Shown here one piece after another: positions 1-12,407 of a stretch of DNA of 64,000 nt; positions within the stretch are counted from its first letter, which is position 1; the number at the start of each line of letters is the position of its first letter. This DNA is from Lepeophtheirus salmonis (taxonomy: Eukaryota; Arthropoda; Copepoda; Siphonostomatoida; Caligidae): NCBI RefSeq assembly GCF_016086655.4, contig NC_052142.2, forward strand, positions 4,902,422 through 4,966,421, in the 5' to 3' direction. The notes under the pieces are model-generated. The model was given only the letters and a program-made list of their open reading frames with translations, was not told the origin of the DNA and ran no database searches. A program made the position numbers and the translations under genes.

Positions 1-2040
1 TAAGAAAAACAAACTCAATAGGGAAGAACTAAGGGACTTGAATAATGCAACATACTTGATCAAGGTCGGTGTAAATACCTATGAGTATAATGCTCACATA
101 ATAATATGGAAGCAATTGAAAGTCCGTTTTGCGGCAGGGCTCACAATAGATAAGTGAGGAATTGCCCCCGCTGAGCCAGAAAAAAAAGGCAGTGTGACGT
201 CTTACCTCGATTGGTGCCGATAATTCAGACCTTACCTGAAAGAAATATAGCTTTTAGGGGGACCACATACACATCAAATAATTCAAACAATTGAAATTTT
301 CTGAAAGAGGTAAAACTTATGTCCAAATTTGATCCAATAATGAAGCAGCATGTCAGTAAATTGGAAATCAAAGCTGGTACTCCCATTAACTAGTTTGGCA
401 AAATAATCCACAATGAACTGATAAAGTTCATTACTTCTAAAATAATGGAACACATTGTGAAAAATATAATAATATCCTTATCATAATTTCTCCATTATTT
501 TAGGTTGCATCCCAGATCTCAATCATAGTTAGGATAGTGTCACGAGAAAGCATACTTCATGTTCAAGGCCATTTCTTGTTGCAGATCAGTCAAAAGTAGG
601 GGGGGAGGATAATTTATGAAAATGAGAAAATTAAATTAAAGGCATCTTTTAAGCACCCAAGAAAAAAAATAAGTTAAAGCCAGAAATAAAAGAATTATTT
701 ATTCTAGGACTCTTAAAAGATACTCTTGCATCCGAAGAGTAGAGCTAACATTGAATTTCATTTTAAGAGCCCCCCCATTTGTCTTTTCTAGGCTAGTAGG
801 CTGCAGAGGCCAGTCCTATGACTACGGTGCCAACATGAAGGGGAAAAGTAGTGTTCAGGCAAATTTGCAAGAGCTTTTTTTGGTCCCATGTGCTGCCTAC
901 ACTTTAAATTTGGTAGAAGCTGATGCTGCAAAAATATCACCAAATCCCCTTAGCTACTTTGGGCATTCATCAAAGTTGTTAACATTATTCTGAGTATCTA
1001 TCATTAGGTGGGGTATCCTCCTGAAGTATGTGAAAATTACGCTGAAATAATGGGTTGAAACTAGATAGGTAAGTACGAAATAAACTATTAAACCAGTAAG
1101 ATATTAAACTATGCAAATCAGGAAGCCTATTCTAGAAGTCAGGGAAAAAACTGCAGACACTTTGGTCATAGTTAAAGCCCAGTCTTAGGCTAAAGAGGTT
1201 GAATCCTAGTTTTTCTTTCTTTCTTTTTCCGTTGTACAGCCATTTGGTTTGATATTCTCAGAAGGATAAAATATACAAGTAAAATGATGCAGCCACTATC
1301 AATGCAGCTTAATGTAACTATAAAGTTGCTGAAGAAAACCAGTGATTTCCTCACAAGTTAGTTATTTTCTGATGCAACTGTAAATGACATGAGTGATGAT
1401 TTGAACCTAGAGGCTCAACTCAAACAAAAGCGCTTGAAACTACAAGGAGGCATTTGGCTATAAGTCTCCATAAGAGCCCATACAAGATACACTGCGCAAA
1501 ACGGAAACAACATTTGTTAATATGGTTGTGGATACTGCCATCTCTTCACTGAATGAGAAATGTCCTAATCTTAGAGATATTTATAAAAAGTTTGGCGTGT
1601 TCCTCAATTTTCCCAACTTTGAAGAAGTGTCAGATTTTAAGTACTTCTCTGACCCATGACAACTAGCTGGACATTAAATGGAACAGAATTTCCAAAGGAA
1701 ATGCAGAATTTCGTACTGTTGCCATCAAAGAAAATAATAAACATGGTACTTTTGACCTTCCTGCATGAGAAGAAGGTAGTTGCAACTTACCCCCCCCCCC
1801 ATGAGGGTTGATTTAAAAATATATGTCACTCTTCCTGACACAGTGGCAGCCCCTGATAGAAGCTTCTTTAATCTCAAATTGATGAAAACTTATTTTTAAA
1901 TCTTTTATGAAGTAAGAACGTCTCAGTGGATTTGCCATTATGAGCATAACCCATTTTGTCTCAAATCAGTTCTTATATGATGATATTGCAGATTACTTTG
2001 GTGCCTGAAAGTCCTGGAGAGTTAAAGTGTATCAGGTTAT
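1..2040 (+). mobile_element. ZMYM1-like hAT transposase remnant
   Basis: This is a degenerate coding stretch of a hAT-superfamily transposase of the ZMYM1-like type. Read across frames, recognisable blocks come in the expected order: a WKQL...GLTID block near 110-160, a KFDPIMKQHV block near 325, CRGQSYDYGANMKGK followed by VPCAAYTLNLV at 800-920, an FVNMVVDTAISSLNEK block near 1510, and the C-terminal dimerisation-type motif LSGFAIMSI near 1925. The only sizeable uninterrupted frame is 751-993 (80 residues). Stops and frameshifts break everything else, so it cannot make protein. The 5' part is cut off by the window edge. The family assignment rests on remembered conserved blocks, not on an alignment. 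Confidence 0.75.
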
Positions 2041-4975
2041 GTGAAGTTGAGGAGTTTCACAAATATTGTCCAAGAATTTATGGATAACTACAATTGAGTG
2101 GCACTACAAAAGATAGACGATAGACGGACAATTATGTAGATATTTTCATAAAATATGTTCCTTTTTTTAATATTGACAAAAATTAGGTAGTCAATTTCTT
2201 GCTTCCAGTTAATTGAACCCCTAAAATTATCCATTCGATGTCTTAAAAGTAATATAGAAAAAGGGACAGGTCAAATTTTTGGACCAGCTATTGTCTTTTT
2301 AACAAGGGAAAACACCATAGCCAGTAAATAATAATCCGTGGTTATAACTAGATGAACGGACACATAAGACAAGAAACTCATTTCAATTGACATTATTTTT
2401 TACAAAATGTATACATAGATTTCTCCTTTGTATTGGAGGGAATCATCACTAAAAAAATATAATTCTGGCCATATAATCGCAACCTCGATGTTAAAAACAA
2501 ATGGTAGCCTTTCATATTTTTGTTGTTGCCAACTGCTAAATATTGTGTAAATTGATTTGATAATTTTATTAATATAAGAATGACTGACTGAGTATGGCAT
2601 GAAACGAACTCTAAACCAAGGCCCTTGATTCTCATAAATTAATATAAAGTCCAATTCGTTTGCTGAGTTTATAATACGTTCATACAAGACTCAACACATG
2701 AAAGAGCAAAAATAAAAATACAGTAGATCTTGGTTTATTTCAAAAAGCTAGTTGTGATACCTGAGATACAAGTGATAGGACGAGATTTAAAGAACAACTA
2801 GTATGTAAGCATTTACAGAAATATACGCAATATTAAAGAAGGGACATAGTACCATTGACCGAAAATATTTTTGCCCAAGGACATTTTGTCAAAAAGCAAT
2901 TTACTGAACGGATAATTTGGCATTTTTTTTTTCTTTAGCTTCAATGATATCCAAGGATACGGATTCAAAAAGACAAGAAGATATTGACTGCTGCATAGGT
3001 TGCTTGGATTGAGAAAATGTAAGGTTAATTTTATACATATAGAACATGATCAAATCATATGTTTTATAATGTTAAAAATATAAGGATCGAGATAGTTATT
3101 TTCTTTTCCAAATGCATTTGCAGGAAAAATGAAGCTCAGATAGAATTTTTTTTTTAGTTCTGTGGTGCATTGACTATGGGAAATGATTAAATCTGATGAG
3201 CTTATAATAATATTGGAGCCAAGTTTAGTAACGATGCGTCCATAGAGTGGATAATGTAAAATATAGTATGCTGATATCATTTTCCAAAGATAATCTCGTT
3301 GCTTGATAGTTGTCATCTTTTTTGGAAAATGAAATCAAACCTCTGAGAAAAGGTTTTTTTTATTTTGGCTTTTGACAGGGAAATTACGTGGATCAAAGAC
3401 TCTGAAAAAATATTAAGGACAATATTTAAATTAATAAGGTAATGCCAAAGAATTATTAAAGTATCTTGTTGACTAGGAGTAACATTTACTTTGATCTATG
3501 ATTTGGTCCCATAAGACTCAACAATACAGAGACTGATAACACCATTATGTGTTGAATTGTTCCACACTTGGATTTTTTTATGTCAATTAGACACATAAGG
3601 ATATCGTATAATGAAAAAAAAAAAATCTAAAATTACAGTTTTGGTAGCTCCTGTATTAGGGAATGCACAGTTTCTAAAAGCTCTTTCTTTGTGGAGATAT
3701 TGGTCAATTGGAAATAAACAAGTCTCATTAGTAGAAATAAATATTTTTACGTGAATGATTGATGATCTAATGTATTGTAAATTTGATTATCTCATCCCTT
3801 TCTTCACATTGAGTTTTGACTCATGCAAACTGAAGCAAAATCATTTCTCTTATAGAACGATACATATTCTTCATATCACATTGGGAAATTATCTCCCATA
3901 TAAGCACATTTCTTGGCTTTCCACATACACAGCACTTACTCTTAATTGCTTTTTGCTTGTCTATTATTTCGATAGGGATTTAAATAAGGTCTGTTTTTAT
4001 TACAGATAGAGTACATATACTGGGAATATAATTGATAAAAGACAGAAAGTCGATATCTAACCAGACGATACTTAATACCATAGTATATAAAAATACTAGT
4101 GAGTACAGAAAGTATAACATTCAAAGAAGGATCAATCTACAAAATACTCAGACAATATCCTTAGTTATATATAAAGCAAACTCGATACTGGTTCTTGCAG
4201 AGAAGATAATGGTTGAAAAACACAATGGGCTTCAAACACTTTTCCTTTTACAATACCTTACTGCACTAGAGAGACTAAGAAAAAATTTGACTATTGTCTA
4301 CTGGGAGGTTGACTATTTCTAGTCACCATAATCACACTGAAACTTTATAGGAATTTTTTTTGTGGACATATCAAAATGTCCTACGGTGAATTGGAAAAAA
4401 ACAGCGTCTTCCCTCTCCTCCCTGCATAGAATTATCAATATGGGAACAACGCTTTCCAATAAACTAATAGAGGAACTCTGAACCGTATAGGTGATTGTTC
4501 AGCTTATTGTTTGGCAGGGATCTCCAATATATGATTTTGCAACAACTATAGATATAGTGCATTTATATGTAGAGAAGCTATTATTCTTCAACAACAAGGA
4601 TGATTTCAGTAGTCTCGAAGATCTGGTTCTAAGAGATAAAATTATTAATAAAACAATATCCTCAGAAAGCTAAATTCTATAAATAAAAACTCCGATTTCC
4701 TCGTCAAATAAGAACTAAATTCCCCTTCTTCTGGTCCCTTGAAACTTAAAAAAGTCGTATCATAGATGTAATACTTCTGTTTTTGATCAAATTTAATAAA
4801 ACAAGACCATGCTTGGTACTGGGACTGGAGTATAGAGGGCTCCCCTCTTAATATTTATGATCGACAATCTATTAGAGATATACTTATATTGGGGTGAAAA
4901 AACTTTGGAATCTAATTTATTAATGTTAATTTATATATCTGATACATAAAATAAACAATAACATAATATAATAAT
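2041..4975. other. Unassigned AT-rich stretch
   Basis: I see no recognisable gene here. Short open frames at 2393-2687 (minus, two overlapping frames), 3050-3316 (minus) and 4032-4322 (plus) show no family signature and are rich in residues encoded by AT-rich codons. They are most likely chance frames. Confidence 0.5.
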
Positions 4976-4977
4976 TA

Positions 4978-5001
4978 CCGGGCCGTGCAGAATTATTTAC
5001 C
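4978..5001 (+). repeat. Mariner left terminal inverted repeat
   Basis: This 24-bp end begins CCGGGCCGTGCAG directly after the dinucleotide TA. It pairs with 6232-6255 with two mismatches. Confidence 0.92.
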
Positions 5002-5105
5002 GATTTTTGTTCAGAACATATCGCGGACAATAATGACATTTCGAATGACTTGAGAAACTATTTATTCATACATTTTTAGAATAATAAAATAGTTTGTGAT
5101 CAAAT

Positions 5106-6107
5106 TTAATCAATGTAACCACCATTTGACTCAATGACACTGGTCAGGTGACGTCTGAAGCCGCCATAGACTTGCTGAATGTAATTGGCGTCCATGGAGG
5201 CCCAAGCCTTGTTGACAGCAGCCTTTAAGGCATTTATGTTCTTGTGTCGTTTTTTACAGGCCTTGGTCTCCACGTGCGCCTAGATAGAGAAGTCTAGTGG
5301 GTTCAGATCTGGGCTCTGAGAGGGCCAGTAGTCCTTGGGCCAAAAGTTCATCTTTTCCTTGAGCCACCCCTGAGCTTTCTTGGAAGCGTGGGCGGGTGCT
5401 CCATCTTGTTGAAAATCCAAAGGAGAGTTGCCGACTATGGATTTGATCCACGGAAGGACCTTGGACGCCAGAATCTTCACATAATCATCTGATGTTAATA
5501 CGTAGCCAGTGGGGAACCATACCAGCTTCATGGCCTTCCTGTTGGAGGCCACAAGACCCAACATCATCACCGAAGCAGGGTGCTTTGTTGTTGCCGCATA
5601 GCGGTGCTTATCTTGCACATCTCCAAAGCTCACAACACGGTCATTTTGCCTGTTGAAAACAGGATCGACCGTAAAAGTTTTCTCATCTAAAAAAATGCTG
5701 ATGCGTCCAGATGAGCTCTTGATATCATTCAAGATTTTCTTGGCACGCTCAAGTCTGACTTCTCGCTGACATTCAGTTAGCAGAGGGCGTTCAGTACGCC
5801 TCAGGGACTTTCCTCCAGCCCTTTTTGATTCCCTAGAAACAGTTGATCCTGACGTTCCCATCTATCTGGCAATGTTGACAATGGACCTGTTGGGAGTCCT
5901 CTTGAACACTGCCTTTACTTGCCTTGTTGAGACAGTGGGCTTCCTGCCAGACCCAGGGGGATGCTTAAGATCACCCCCAGCCTCCAAGCGCTTGGAAACG
6001 TTGTAAATTGTATTCAACGAGGCCCCAACCTGTTCCTTAATGTTGTTATGAAGCACTCCCGCTCGGAGGAGGCTGCAATTTCGATACTTTGTTGCCTGAT
6101 TGTACAT
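5106..6107 (-). pseudogene. Mariner-type transposase with two amber stops
   Basis: This frame would encode a cut-and-paste DDE/D transposase acting on the flanking terminal repeats. Starting at the ATG at 6107, it stays in one frame for 333 codons to TAA at 5106-5108. It is interrupted by TAG at 5862-5864 (codon 82) and TAG at 5280-5282 (codon 276, where the family normally has Trp). The N-terminus has helix-turn-helix sequence and a GSGRKP linker. The catalytic triad is visible: Asp141 in FLDEKTF, Asp235 in QQDGAPAH and Asp272 in SPDLNPLDF. By my count 36 residues separate the last two acidic residues, which differs from the DD34D of classical mariners and DD34E of Tc1. The rest of the frame is intact, so inactivation looks recent. 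Confidence 0.92.
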
Positions 6108-6231
6108 GGTCTCACGTGTGGAAGTTGTTACGCTCTCACAGGAAGGATTTTTGTTTAGTTTAACAGTAAAAATACCAAAACAGTCAGATTGGTTGCCACA
6201 GAACTTCTAGAAAAAGTATATTTACATCATT

Positions 6232-6255
6232 GGTAAATAATTTTGCACGGCTCGG
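6232..6255 (-). repeat. Mariner right terminal inverted repeat
   Basis: Read on the minus strand this end begins CCGAGCCGTGCAA after TA (6256-6257). It is the partner of 4978-5001. Confidence 0.92.
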
Positions 6256-6257
6256 TA

Positions 6258-8315
6258 TAATAGAACACGCTAACCAGAAGTTGACCTTCTGGTTTCCTAT
6301 ATTAAAAATCATCAATAATGTCCTCAAATGAATTTTTTCTCCAACATACTGACTAATATTGATGACAATAAGATTGGTGACACGTTCCTGAGACATGGAA
6401 TTATAGATAAATGGAAGAATATCTACGTAATTTTGTTTCCAATTTTCCTCATATTGAGACTTCGTTTATAAAATGTACACAATTAACACTGTCATTTTTT
6501 TTTAAATAAAGAAAGATGTATAGCATTTTTTCCCCGTTGTCTTCATAAGGAAACTTTGTGGTGTCCTATAAGAGATCCCTGTTGCTCCACTTTGTTTATT
6601 TATTATTGAAACAGATATACCTTACTTTTCATATCAAACAGTTACTCACGTTATCGTTTCTTCTAATAAAATATATAAATATAACAACAATCTGTATCGC
6701 ATCTATTACATCAAAGGGTTCTCTTACGCTGCTCATCCAGAAATTTTACCTGTTCCGATATTAAGATCCGACGGTTATTTAGAACAGTTAGGGGTACTGG
6801 CATGATATACTTTATATGGAGTCAATTAACGTAGAGAGTTCTAGCTCATCAAAAACTTCAAATCAAAATCATAATCGGGAATACAAATCTTCGTCTGTAA
6901 GTACATATTATCTAAAGCAACGTCCTAAGGTATGTAGATCATTTCCTAGTTATGCTTCACGCTCTCTTAAGATATAGGGGTATTTTAGTAAATCAAAATT
7001 TGATTTAAAAAGAGACCTTTCATCACGTCTTTCTTCTCTTATTCCTTCAAAAAAATGGATAGGTAAGCAAGTTTAGTGGCGAATTCCTTGTCCATTATCA
7101 AAGTCGCAGCTCAAATCAATAATTTGAAGGAAAAAAACAGACATTTTCGTCAATAAAGGAGTTACTTATTTAAGAAGTTATAATTAATTTATGTAATATG
7201 TTATTCTGTCAACTGTAAAGCTTGTTGAATCTAATGGAGCAACAATTTGGTCAGTTAATTTGTGTAATAGGAATTACACAAATTCCTATTACACAAATAA
7301 TAATTCTTTATCCTGTTATCACGAATTTTAAATTGACTGCAAAAAATGAAAAATTGTCCAATCGAAAACTGGTAACATTGCCACAGGTGTTCTGTTAATG
7401 ATCAATGGTAAATTTACAATCAAGCAAATATGTGAAACATCTTAATCTTTTTTAAAAAATTTTTTTGTTTTATATCCTTGTGTAACAATATCTTGTCCTA
7501 ATAAAGTCCAATCAAAAATCGTTTGGACGTACATCATTAAATAGATATTGGAAGTTATCCTTCATATGGACTCATATATTTTCGTTTTTCTCGTGAAAAA
7601 ATAAGTATTTGTCAGGAAAAATTAAACTGTCTTTTTGAAGCCAGAATCATCCAACCCTCTAGTTCGTCTTGGGAGACCACTTTATATTTTGGCAAGAAGA
7701 AAAAACCAGGGGAGTGGAGAATGGAAGGTGATTAATAAACTTTAAACGGAAAAAACTCCTGATTCAGTACAACTAAAAAATAACATTAACAACATGTAGA
7801 ATTAATCATCAAAACATTAAACTAATTTAAATTCTTGTTTCAGAAGATAAATTAGATTTTTTAAAAGAAAATATTGATTTTCCTGTAGAGACAACAACAC
7901 CAGATGAAACTATACCATATAAAAATAAGATATATGTTATCAAAGCCTTCCAGAAATCTATAGCCCTTCAGATCTTATATCCATTTTTTTCTAATCTGGC
8001 TTATCATTTAATTAAACTCCTCCGTATATCAGATATAAAAATAGGAATAATTTGGACTCGAAAAGAATATTTAATCTACTTGTTATCATTTTTGTTGTTT
8101 ACTTATTCTAAACACAAAGTGTGATACATTTCAATAAATTACAGATGCTTAAATTATGTTGCGGGAGCTGTTCTTCATCCATTTTGGATTTTATGTCAAA
8201 CATTCAATTTGAAATTGCAAGTTATTAGGAGCCAATATACAAATTTCCAATCATATGGAATTAATTTATGAATTATCAACTACTTCTCGTCAGTCTTATG
8301 CCTCAGTTTCGCTAC
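6258..8315. other. Unassigned AT-rich stretch
   Basis: No gene is supported here. The only structured item is the perfect hairpin at 7259-7297, listed separately. The open frame at 6558-6764 is low-complexity and unrecognised. Confidence 0.5.
7259..7297. repeat. Perfect 17-bp inverted repeat (hairpin)
   Basis: The arm TTTGTGTAATAGGAATT at 7259-7275 is perfectly complementary to 7281-7297, with a 5-nt loop. No surrounding gene explains it. It could be a remnant of a small inverted-repeat transposon or a transcript hairpin. Confidence 0.85.
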
Positions 8316-9337
8316 GTAAGAATAATAAAACTTATGTAAAAGTATTTTTTATGATTACATAGTGTCTTTATTGATTCTGTATCTTATTATGAACTCAATA
8401 TATTTCCATTTTTAGCGTAAAAAAGGATGAAAAACGATCCTCTTCTCTATAACTAATTAATAATTCTTAATTTATTTAATACTTTACTTGAATTTGTACT
8501 AAGTACAGTATTTAATATTATATTAAAGGTTGTGCCCGGTTCAGGCTCTATCTTTCCCAGTCTTGGTGCTTTCATTTCAAAGGCTTTGGTCCCGGTTCAG
8601 CTTTATCAGTCTTGGTACTTTCATTTCAACGGCTTTGGTCCCGGGTTAGCTTTATCAGTCTCAGTTCCGGTCTTCGATCTCGGTTCTTTTGTATACCTGT
8701 TCAGTTTGGTAACAGGCACCTATAACAAGAGGTGTCCCCAGAGAATTTGGTCCCGAGAAATGATATTCGATACAAACAAGGCCGCAGCTTCTTTATACGC
8801 AAAGTGCATTGTGTCCCAAGTTCCAGCGGGGCCCCAAAAACTAAAAAGTTGAGGCCCAGCATGCTAAGTAGCGGACCTGGATCTATCATCTACCTATTAT
8901 TATTATCTATCTTTTATTTACACAGTCTGGTGCCTAAAACCACATTTACAGATCCATAAGAGACCTTTAGTTATTTGAAACTCAAATACTTTATATCAAC
9001 ATGGCAACGTTAAAAAATCATTGTACACCCTACACCTCCATATAAAATGAAATTACTTAAAAAATACGAAATGGAACAAAAACTCTTAGAGACACATATC
9101 ATTTAATAGATCTTTTTTAAATTATACATTGAATATGTTTATATAATAAAACCTATGATATTCTACTATTCTAAATCATATATTATGAATAACTCATAAG
9201 GGTCTAGAGAAGAGGGTCGTCATTCATCCTTTTTCAGCCTAAAAACGGAAATATATCGAGTTCAAAACAAGATACAGAATCAATAAAAACACTTTGTATG
9301 CATAAAAACACTTTTACATAAGTTTTATTATTCTTAC
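8316..9337. mobile_element. Long-inverted-repeat (foldback-type) element
   Basis: The segment 8316-8450 reappears in reverse complement at 9205-9337 with strong similarity over about 135 bp. Outer ends read GTAAGAATAATAAAACTTATG inward on both sides. The roughly 750-bp interior has no convincing protein; its open frames around 8532-8959 cover a tandem repeat. Sequence similar to 9050-9310 (reverse complement) is present again at 30990-31250, so this is a dispersed family. I did not find a clear target duplication. It could be a non-autonomous DNA transposon or two copies of a shorter repeat in opposite orientation. Confidence 0.75.
8535..8695 (+). repeat. Three-unit imperfect tandem repeat
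   Basis: Units of about 49-56 bp begin CCCGGTTCAG or CCCGGGTTAG at 8536, 8592 and 8641. The first two end TTTCATTTCAAAGGCTTTGGT or a near variant; the third diverges after TCAGTCT. The tract is GC-richer than its surroundings and sits inside the inverted-repeat element at 8316-9337. The open frame running through it looks like a by-product of the repeat. Confidence 0.75.
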
Positions 9338-10229
9338 TTTTAATTTTTTGATTTTTTTAAGCGTAAAAAAGGAATCTGAATGATAATAGTGCAGAATTAA
9401 TTTAATCCCAGATATATCAAAATTCAGACAATTCAGAGAAAAACTGGGATCAATTTTGGATTCAATACTCAAAGATTTTATTCATTTACACACAATTCCC
9501 TCCCCCTAACTTGTTCTCCTTTGTTATAGTTCATGGAAACTATTCTGTGATTATGTGAGAAAGTGATCTCTATACTGTAATAGAAATCCATTAAAAAATC
9601 TTAATAACAGTGTAATTTCAAAACTTAGTGAATCGGAAGTCCTCTACTTAATTACTAAATTGTTGGTCACTAATTTAGAATATAACCATCGTGTGAAAAT
9701 TGTATCTCCACTCAAATAAACTACTGACCGACTATAATTGACGTTTCCCATAACAGTTTTTAAGGTGTATTATAAGTTGTTTTATAGGCAAGAAAATTAT
9801 AAATGTAGCAAAATAATACGGTTGGCTATTTTAGTATTTATTGAACACAATCCAAGCAATTTTGAATATTAAAGATGTAATGCATAACATTTATCCATTG
9901 CCCGTTCAGTTTTTTCTAAATGTTTTGATTATTTCGACTCCTTGTGCAACTATAATCGACTCAACCAAATATATAATTAATCACATTAGTATTGAAAGAG
10001 AAATCGGGAAAATAATTTTATATTAGATAATTATGTGAATTAAGCATACAACATAATAACCTTGTTAAAACACGAAATGAAGTAGATATTATACTTTAGA
10101 AGGACTCATTCAGTAATTCATACAATAATATCTAAACAGCTAAGAATACACTCTTTGAAATCAATAAATCTTCGAATAAATTTATCATGTAATGCTAACA
10201 GCCGATAATTGTAATAATATGACAATTTT
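9338..10229. other. Unassigned AT-rich stretch
   Basis: No gene, RNA or repeat is recognised. The 61-codon frame at 9841-10026 has no family signature. Confidence 0.45.
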
Positions 10230-11250
10230 TGAGTGACATCAGTTGATGTTGGTAAAATTTGTAAGTTTCATTAGGAAGGCTTTCATTTTTTGGTACATTT
10301 CATGAGTAAATACACCATTAACCTTGTACTTTTGTGTTTCATTGATTTATCTTTTGCAATATTACAATAGCAAACGCAAAATCTAAAAAAGAAATTTTTG
10401 CCTTATTGAAAAAGATAATTTCTTTTTTGATTTCCCACACTCTTTTTAGTACTTTTATCACGCTTAACCAGTGCACATTTATATGGTTAACCACAATGTT
10501 GAAATTCGCCTTCATATCTTCCCATAAACTTCAAAATTGGCAATGTGTCAGTCTGTGTGGGAATTAATGAGCAACTTAGGAGTATCCTGAAGATCATTAG
10601 TTTCATCCAAACAAATAGAAAAACATTGAAAATCAGTACAAGCATTTGATGGTTGTTCTTGAACATTCACATCGATAGAATCTATGCAACAAACAATAGT
10701 CCTCTATGATAAAGATAAAGCTTCTACTTTTGATTTAGCTTCAGGACGCACAATATTGAGAGCATCAACTTTGCAATCTTTAATAAATTCCACTTCTGCA
10801 AATGGCATGTTGTGCTTTGCAATTTTATTGTCGTATATAAAACTTGCCTTTGTCACTTTTTTTGTTTTGTTTAGATAAATACAATTGGCTGTTACTTCAA
10901 GCAATTTTTAAATTATTAATAAAGAAGTTTTTTTAGTAGACATAGGAGCAGAAATTGGATGAACTAAGTGCCTTCCTCTATTTTTAAAAATTTTTATTCT
11001 GGGCGTCTGTAGTTTTTGGATTTTGTTGACTACATTTAGGAGAATTTTTAGCCTTATTAGGGGATGTAAATTTAATCAGAACAATCTCAAATCTACGTTT
11101 TTTAAGTAAATTAATAGAACACATACAAATGTGCTCTCGATCTGTACTAATTCTTATTAATATTAGTATTATTCCGTTTGAATAAGTAGAATCAATATTT
11201 GCTACAAGCTTTCCCGGGCTATAATTTGTACACCACTTCTCTGACAAATA
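10230..11250 (-). mobile_element. GTF2IRD2-like hAT transposase remnant
   Basis: Read on the minus strand, 10904 to about 10550 gives one frame with a single in-frame TAG (10702-10704 region). It carries blocks typical of the GTF2IRD2/ZBED-like hAT proteins: NKIAKHNMPFAEVEFIKDC, then LNIVRPEAKSKVEALSLS, then after the stop CLDETNDLQDTPKL, matching the usual ALDESTDVxDTAQL. A weak NFEV block follows near 10520. The upstream frame 11247-10984 (SEKWCTNY...) may be the zinc-finger part, but that is less sure. It is a dead fragment; no terminal repeats were identified. Confidence 0.65.
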
Positions 11251-11449
11251 TATATTCTATAATTTTGAGCAGTAAATATGCAACGAGTCCATCATTTTGC
11301 ATCAATAATTTTTTAGGGGAATTTCAAATATGACCCCAAAAATATACAAGTTAATTAAATACCACGTGAGGTCAACATAAAATTACAACTAAACTATTAC
11401 TTCTGTATAATTGTGTAAATGTTCATATTAGTTTACTTACAGGAATTTA

Positions 11450-12170
11450 TCATCAAAAATGATGTTTTTCACCAGAACAAGTTGAACGATTGGAGATTTT
11501 GCTTCTCCAGATAGCATTGGAACTCATTTGCTTAACTCATGGTTGTTGATGGCAATTTAGCAAAGTTCTCTATCCCATGAAAAATGCATCTACTATCCAA
11601 ATAAGAGTGACATTAAAAGTGCAGTTTTGTGCCTAGCGCCTCACATTAATCTTTTAGTTCCTCATCAGCAAGACTTGGAAAATTGTCAAAATCTTACATA
11701 TGTTAGCATAATTTGTGGAAACCCTCTTCTACATGATTGAGGTAGCAGCATCAACAATAATATTGAAAAAATGTCTATAGTACTGATAATGTGATTTTTA
11801 TGTAATTTCCTAATTTGTTGGACATCAACTTTTTCGGTTTCAAAACAGCATCTCCATCTATTGCTTCATAAATGCATTTGGCTGTCATCTGTCCTCTCAT
11901 AAAACAATTTGCCCGTATAACTGATAACTTTACTCAGCACCCTTTCAAAACACTCATAGCTAGCTCTATATGCATATTTGGTGACTGATTGAGCTTGCTA
12001 ATATGCTGTATTACAGATGGGATGGCATACCAAACAACTGTGCAGATACTAAAGTGGTGTGACCCTACCTCATCAGACATAAAATGGGCCTCAGTCTACA
12101 TTGCTGAATCTTTGGTCTTAATTCTGATTAAAGCTAAGATGATTAAATGTATCATATTCCATCTCTATAT
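11450..12170 (-). other. Degenerate protein-like segment, unknown
   Basis: Minus-strand translation shows protein-like runs in two alternating frames with few stops, for example MSDEVGSHHFSICTVVWYA near 12090, ELAMSVLKG and YRASYECFERVLSKVISYTG near 11960, and FDNFPSLADEELKD near 11670. The frame switches suggest a decayed coding sequence, probably a transposase or retroelement. I do not recognise the family, and it could belong to the same remnant as 10230-11250. Confidence 0.35.
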
Positions 12171-12407
12171 AATACTTTAAAAATATACAAATTTGGAAGA
12201 TGCAGTAGTTGTTTTTTGTTTTTATTTTAAACTTGAAAAGACGATATCAGCATATATCAAAAAAATAAAGCACTCTTTCAAAAGTAAAAAGTTTAAATTA
12301 TTTTTATGGTTATGGTTTCATGTAAATTTTGATTATTCGACATATATCTCAATTAAAAATTTATTCGTTCATTCAAATAGTAGCAGAGTTAAAAATAATA
12401 TAAATAC

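Larger units (their letters stand above)
4978..6255 (-). mobile_element. Mariner-type transposon, 1,278 bp, nearly intact
   Basis: This is a complete Tc1/mariner-superfamily element bounded by inverted terminal repeats. The ends at 4978-5001 and 6232-6255 match at 22 of 24 positions when one is reverse-complemented. Both are flanked by TA (4976-4977 and 6256-6257), the expected target duplication. A single transposase frame of 333 codons (6107 to 5106) fills the interior and is broken only by two amber codons. Its terminal repeats, unbroken frame length and low number of lesions suggest a young insertion compared with the other elements in the window. It lies downstream of the last visible Wnt exon, in sequence presumed to be intronic. 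Confidence 0.93.

Noticed and set aside
5961..6158. Plus-strand 65-codon frame over the mariner.
   Set aside because: It is the antisense shadow of the transposase N-terminus.
8532..8959. Overlapping plus and minus open frames suggesting a protein of about 100 residues.
   Set aside because: The frames run through a tandem repeat inside an inverted-repeat element and show no domain; the openness is explained by the repeat.
1..12400. Search for the C-terminal Wnt exon with the CHGVSGSC block on the minus strand.
   Set aside because: No sequence capable of encoding the block was seen by eye, so it is presumed to lie outside the window.
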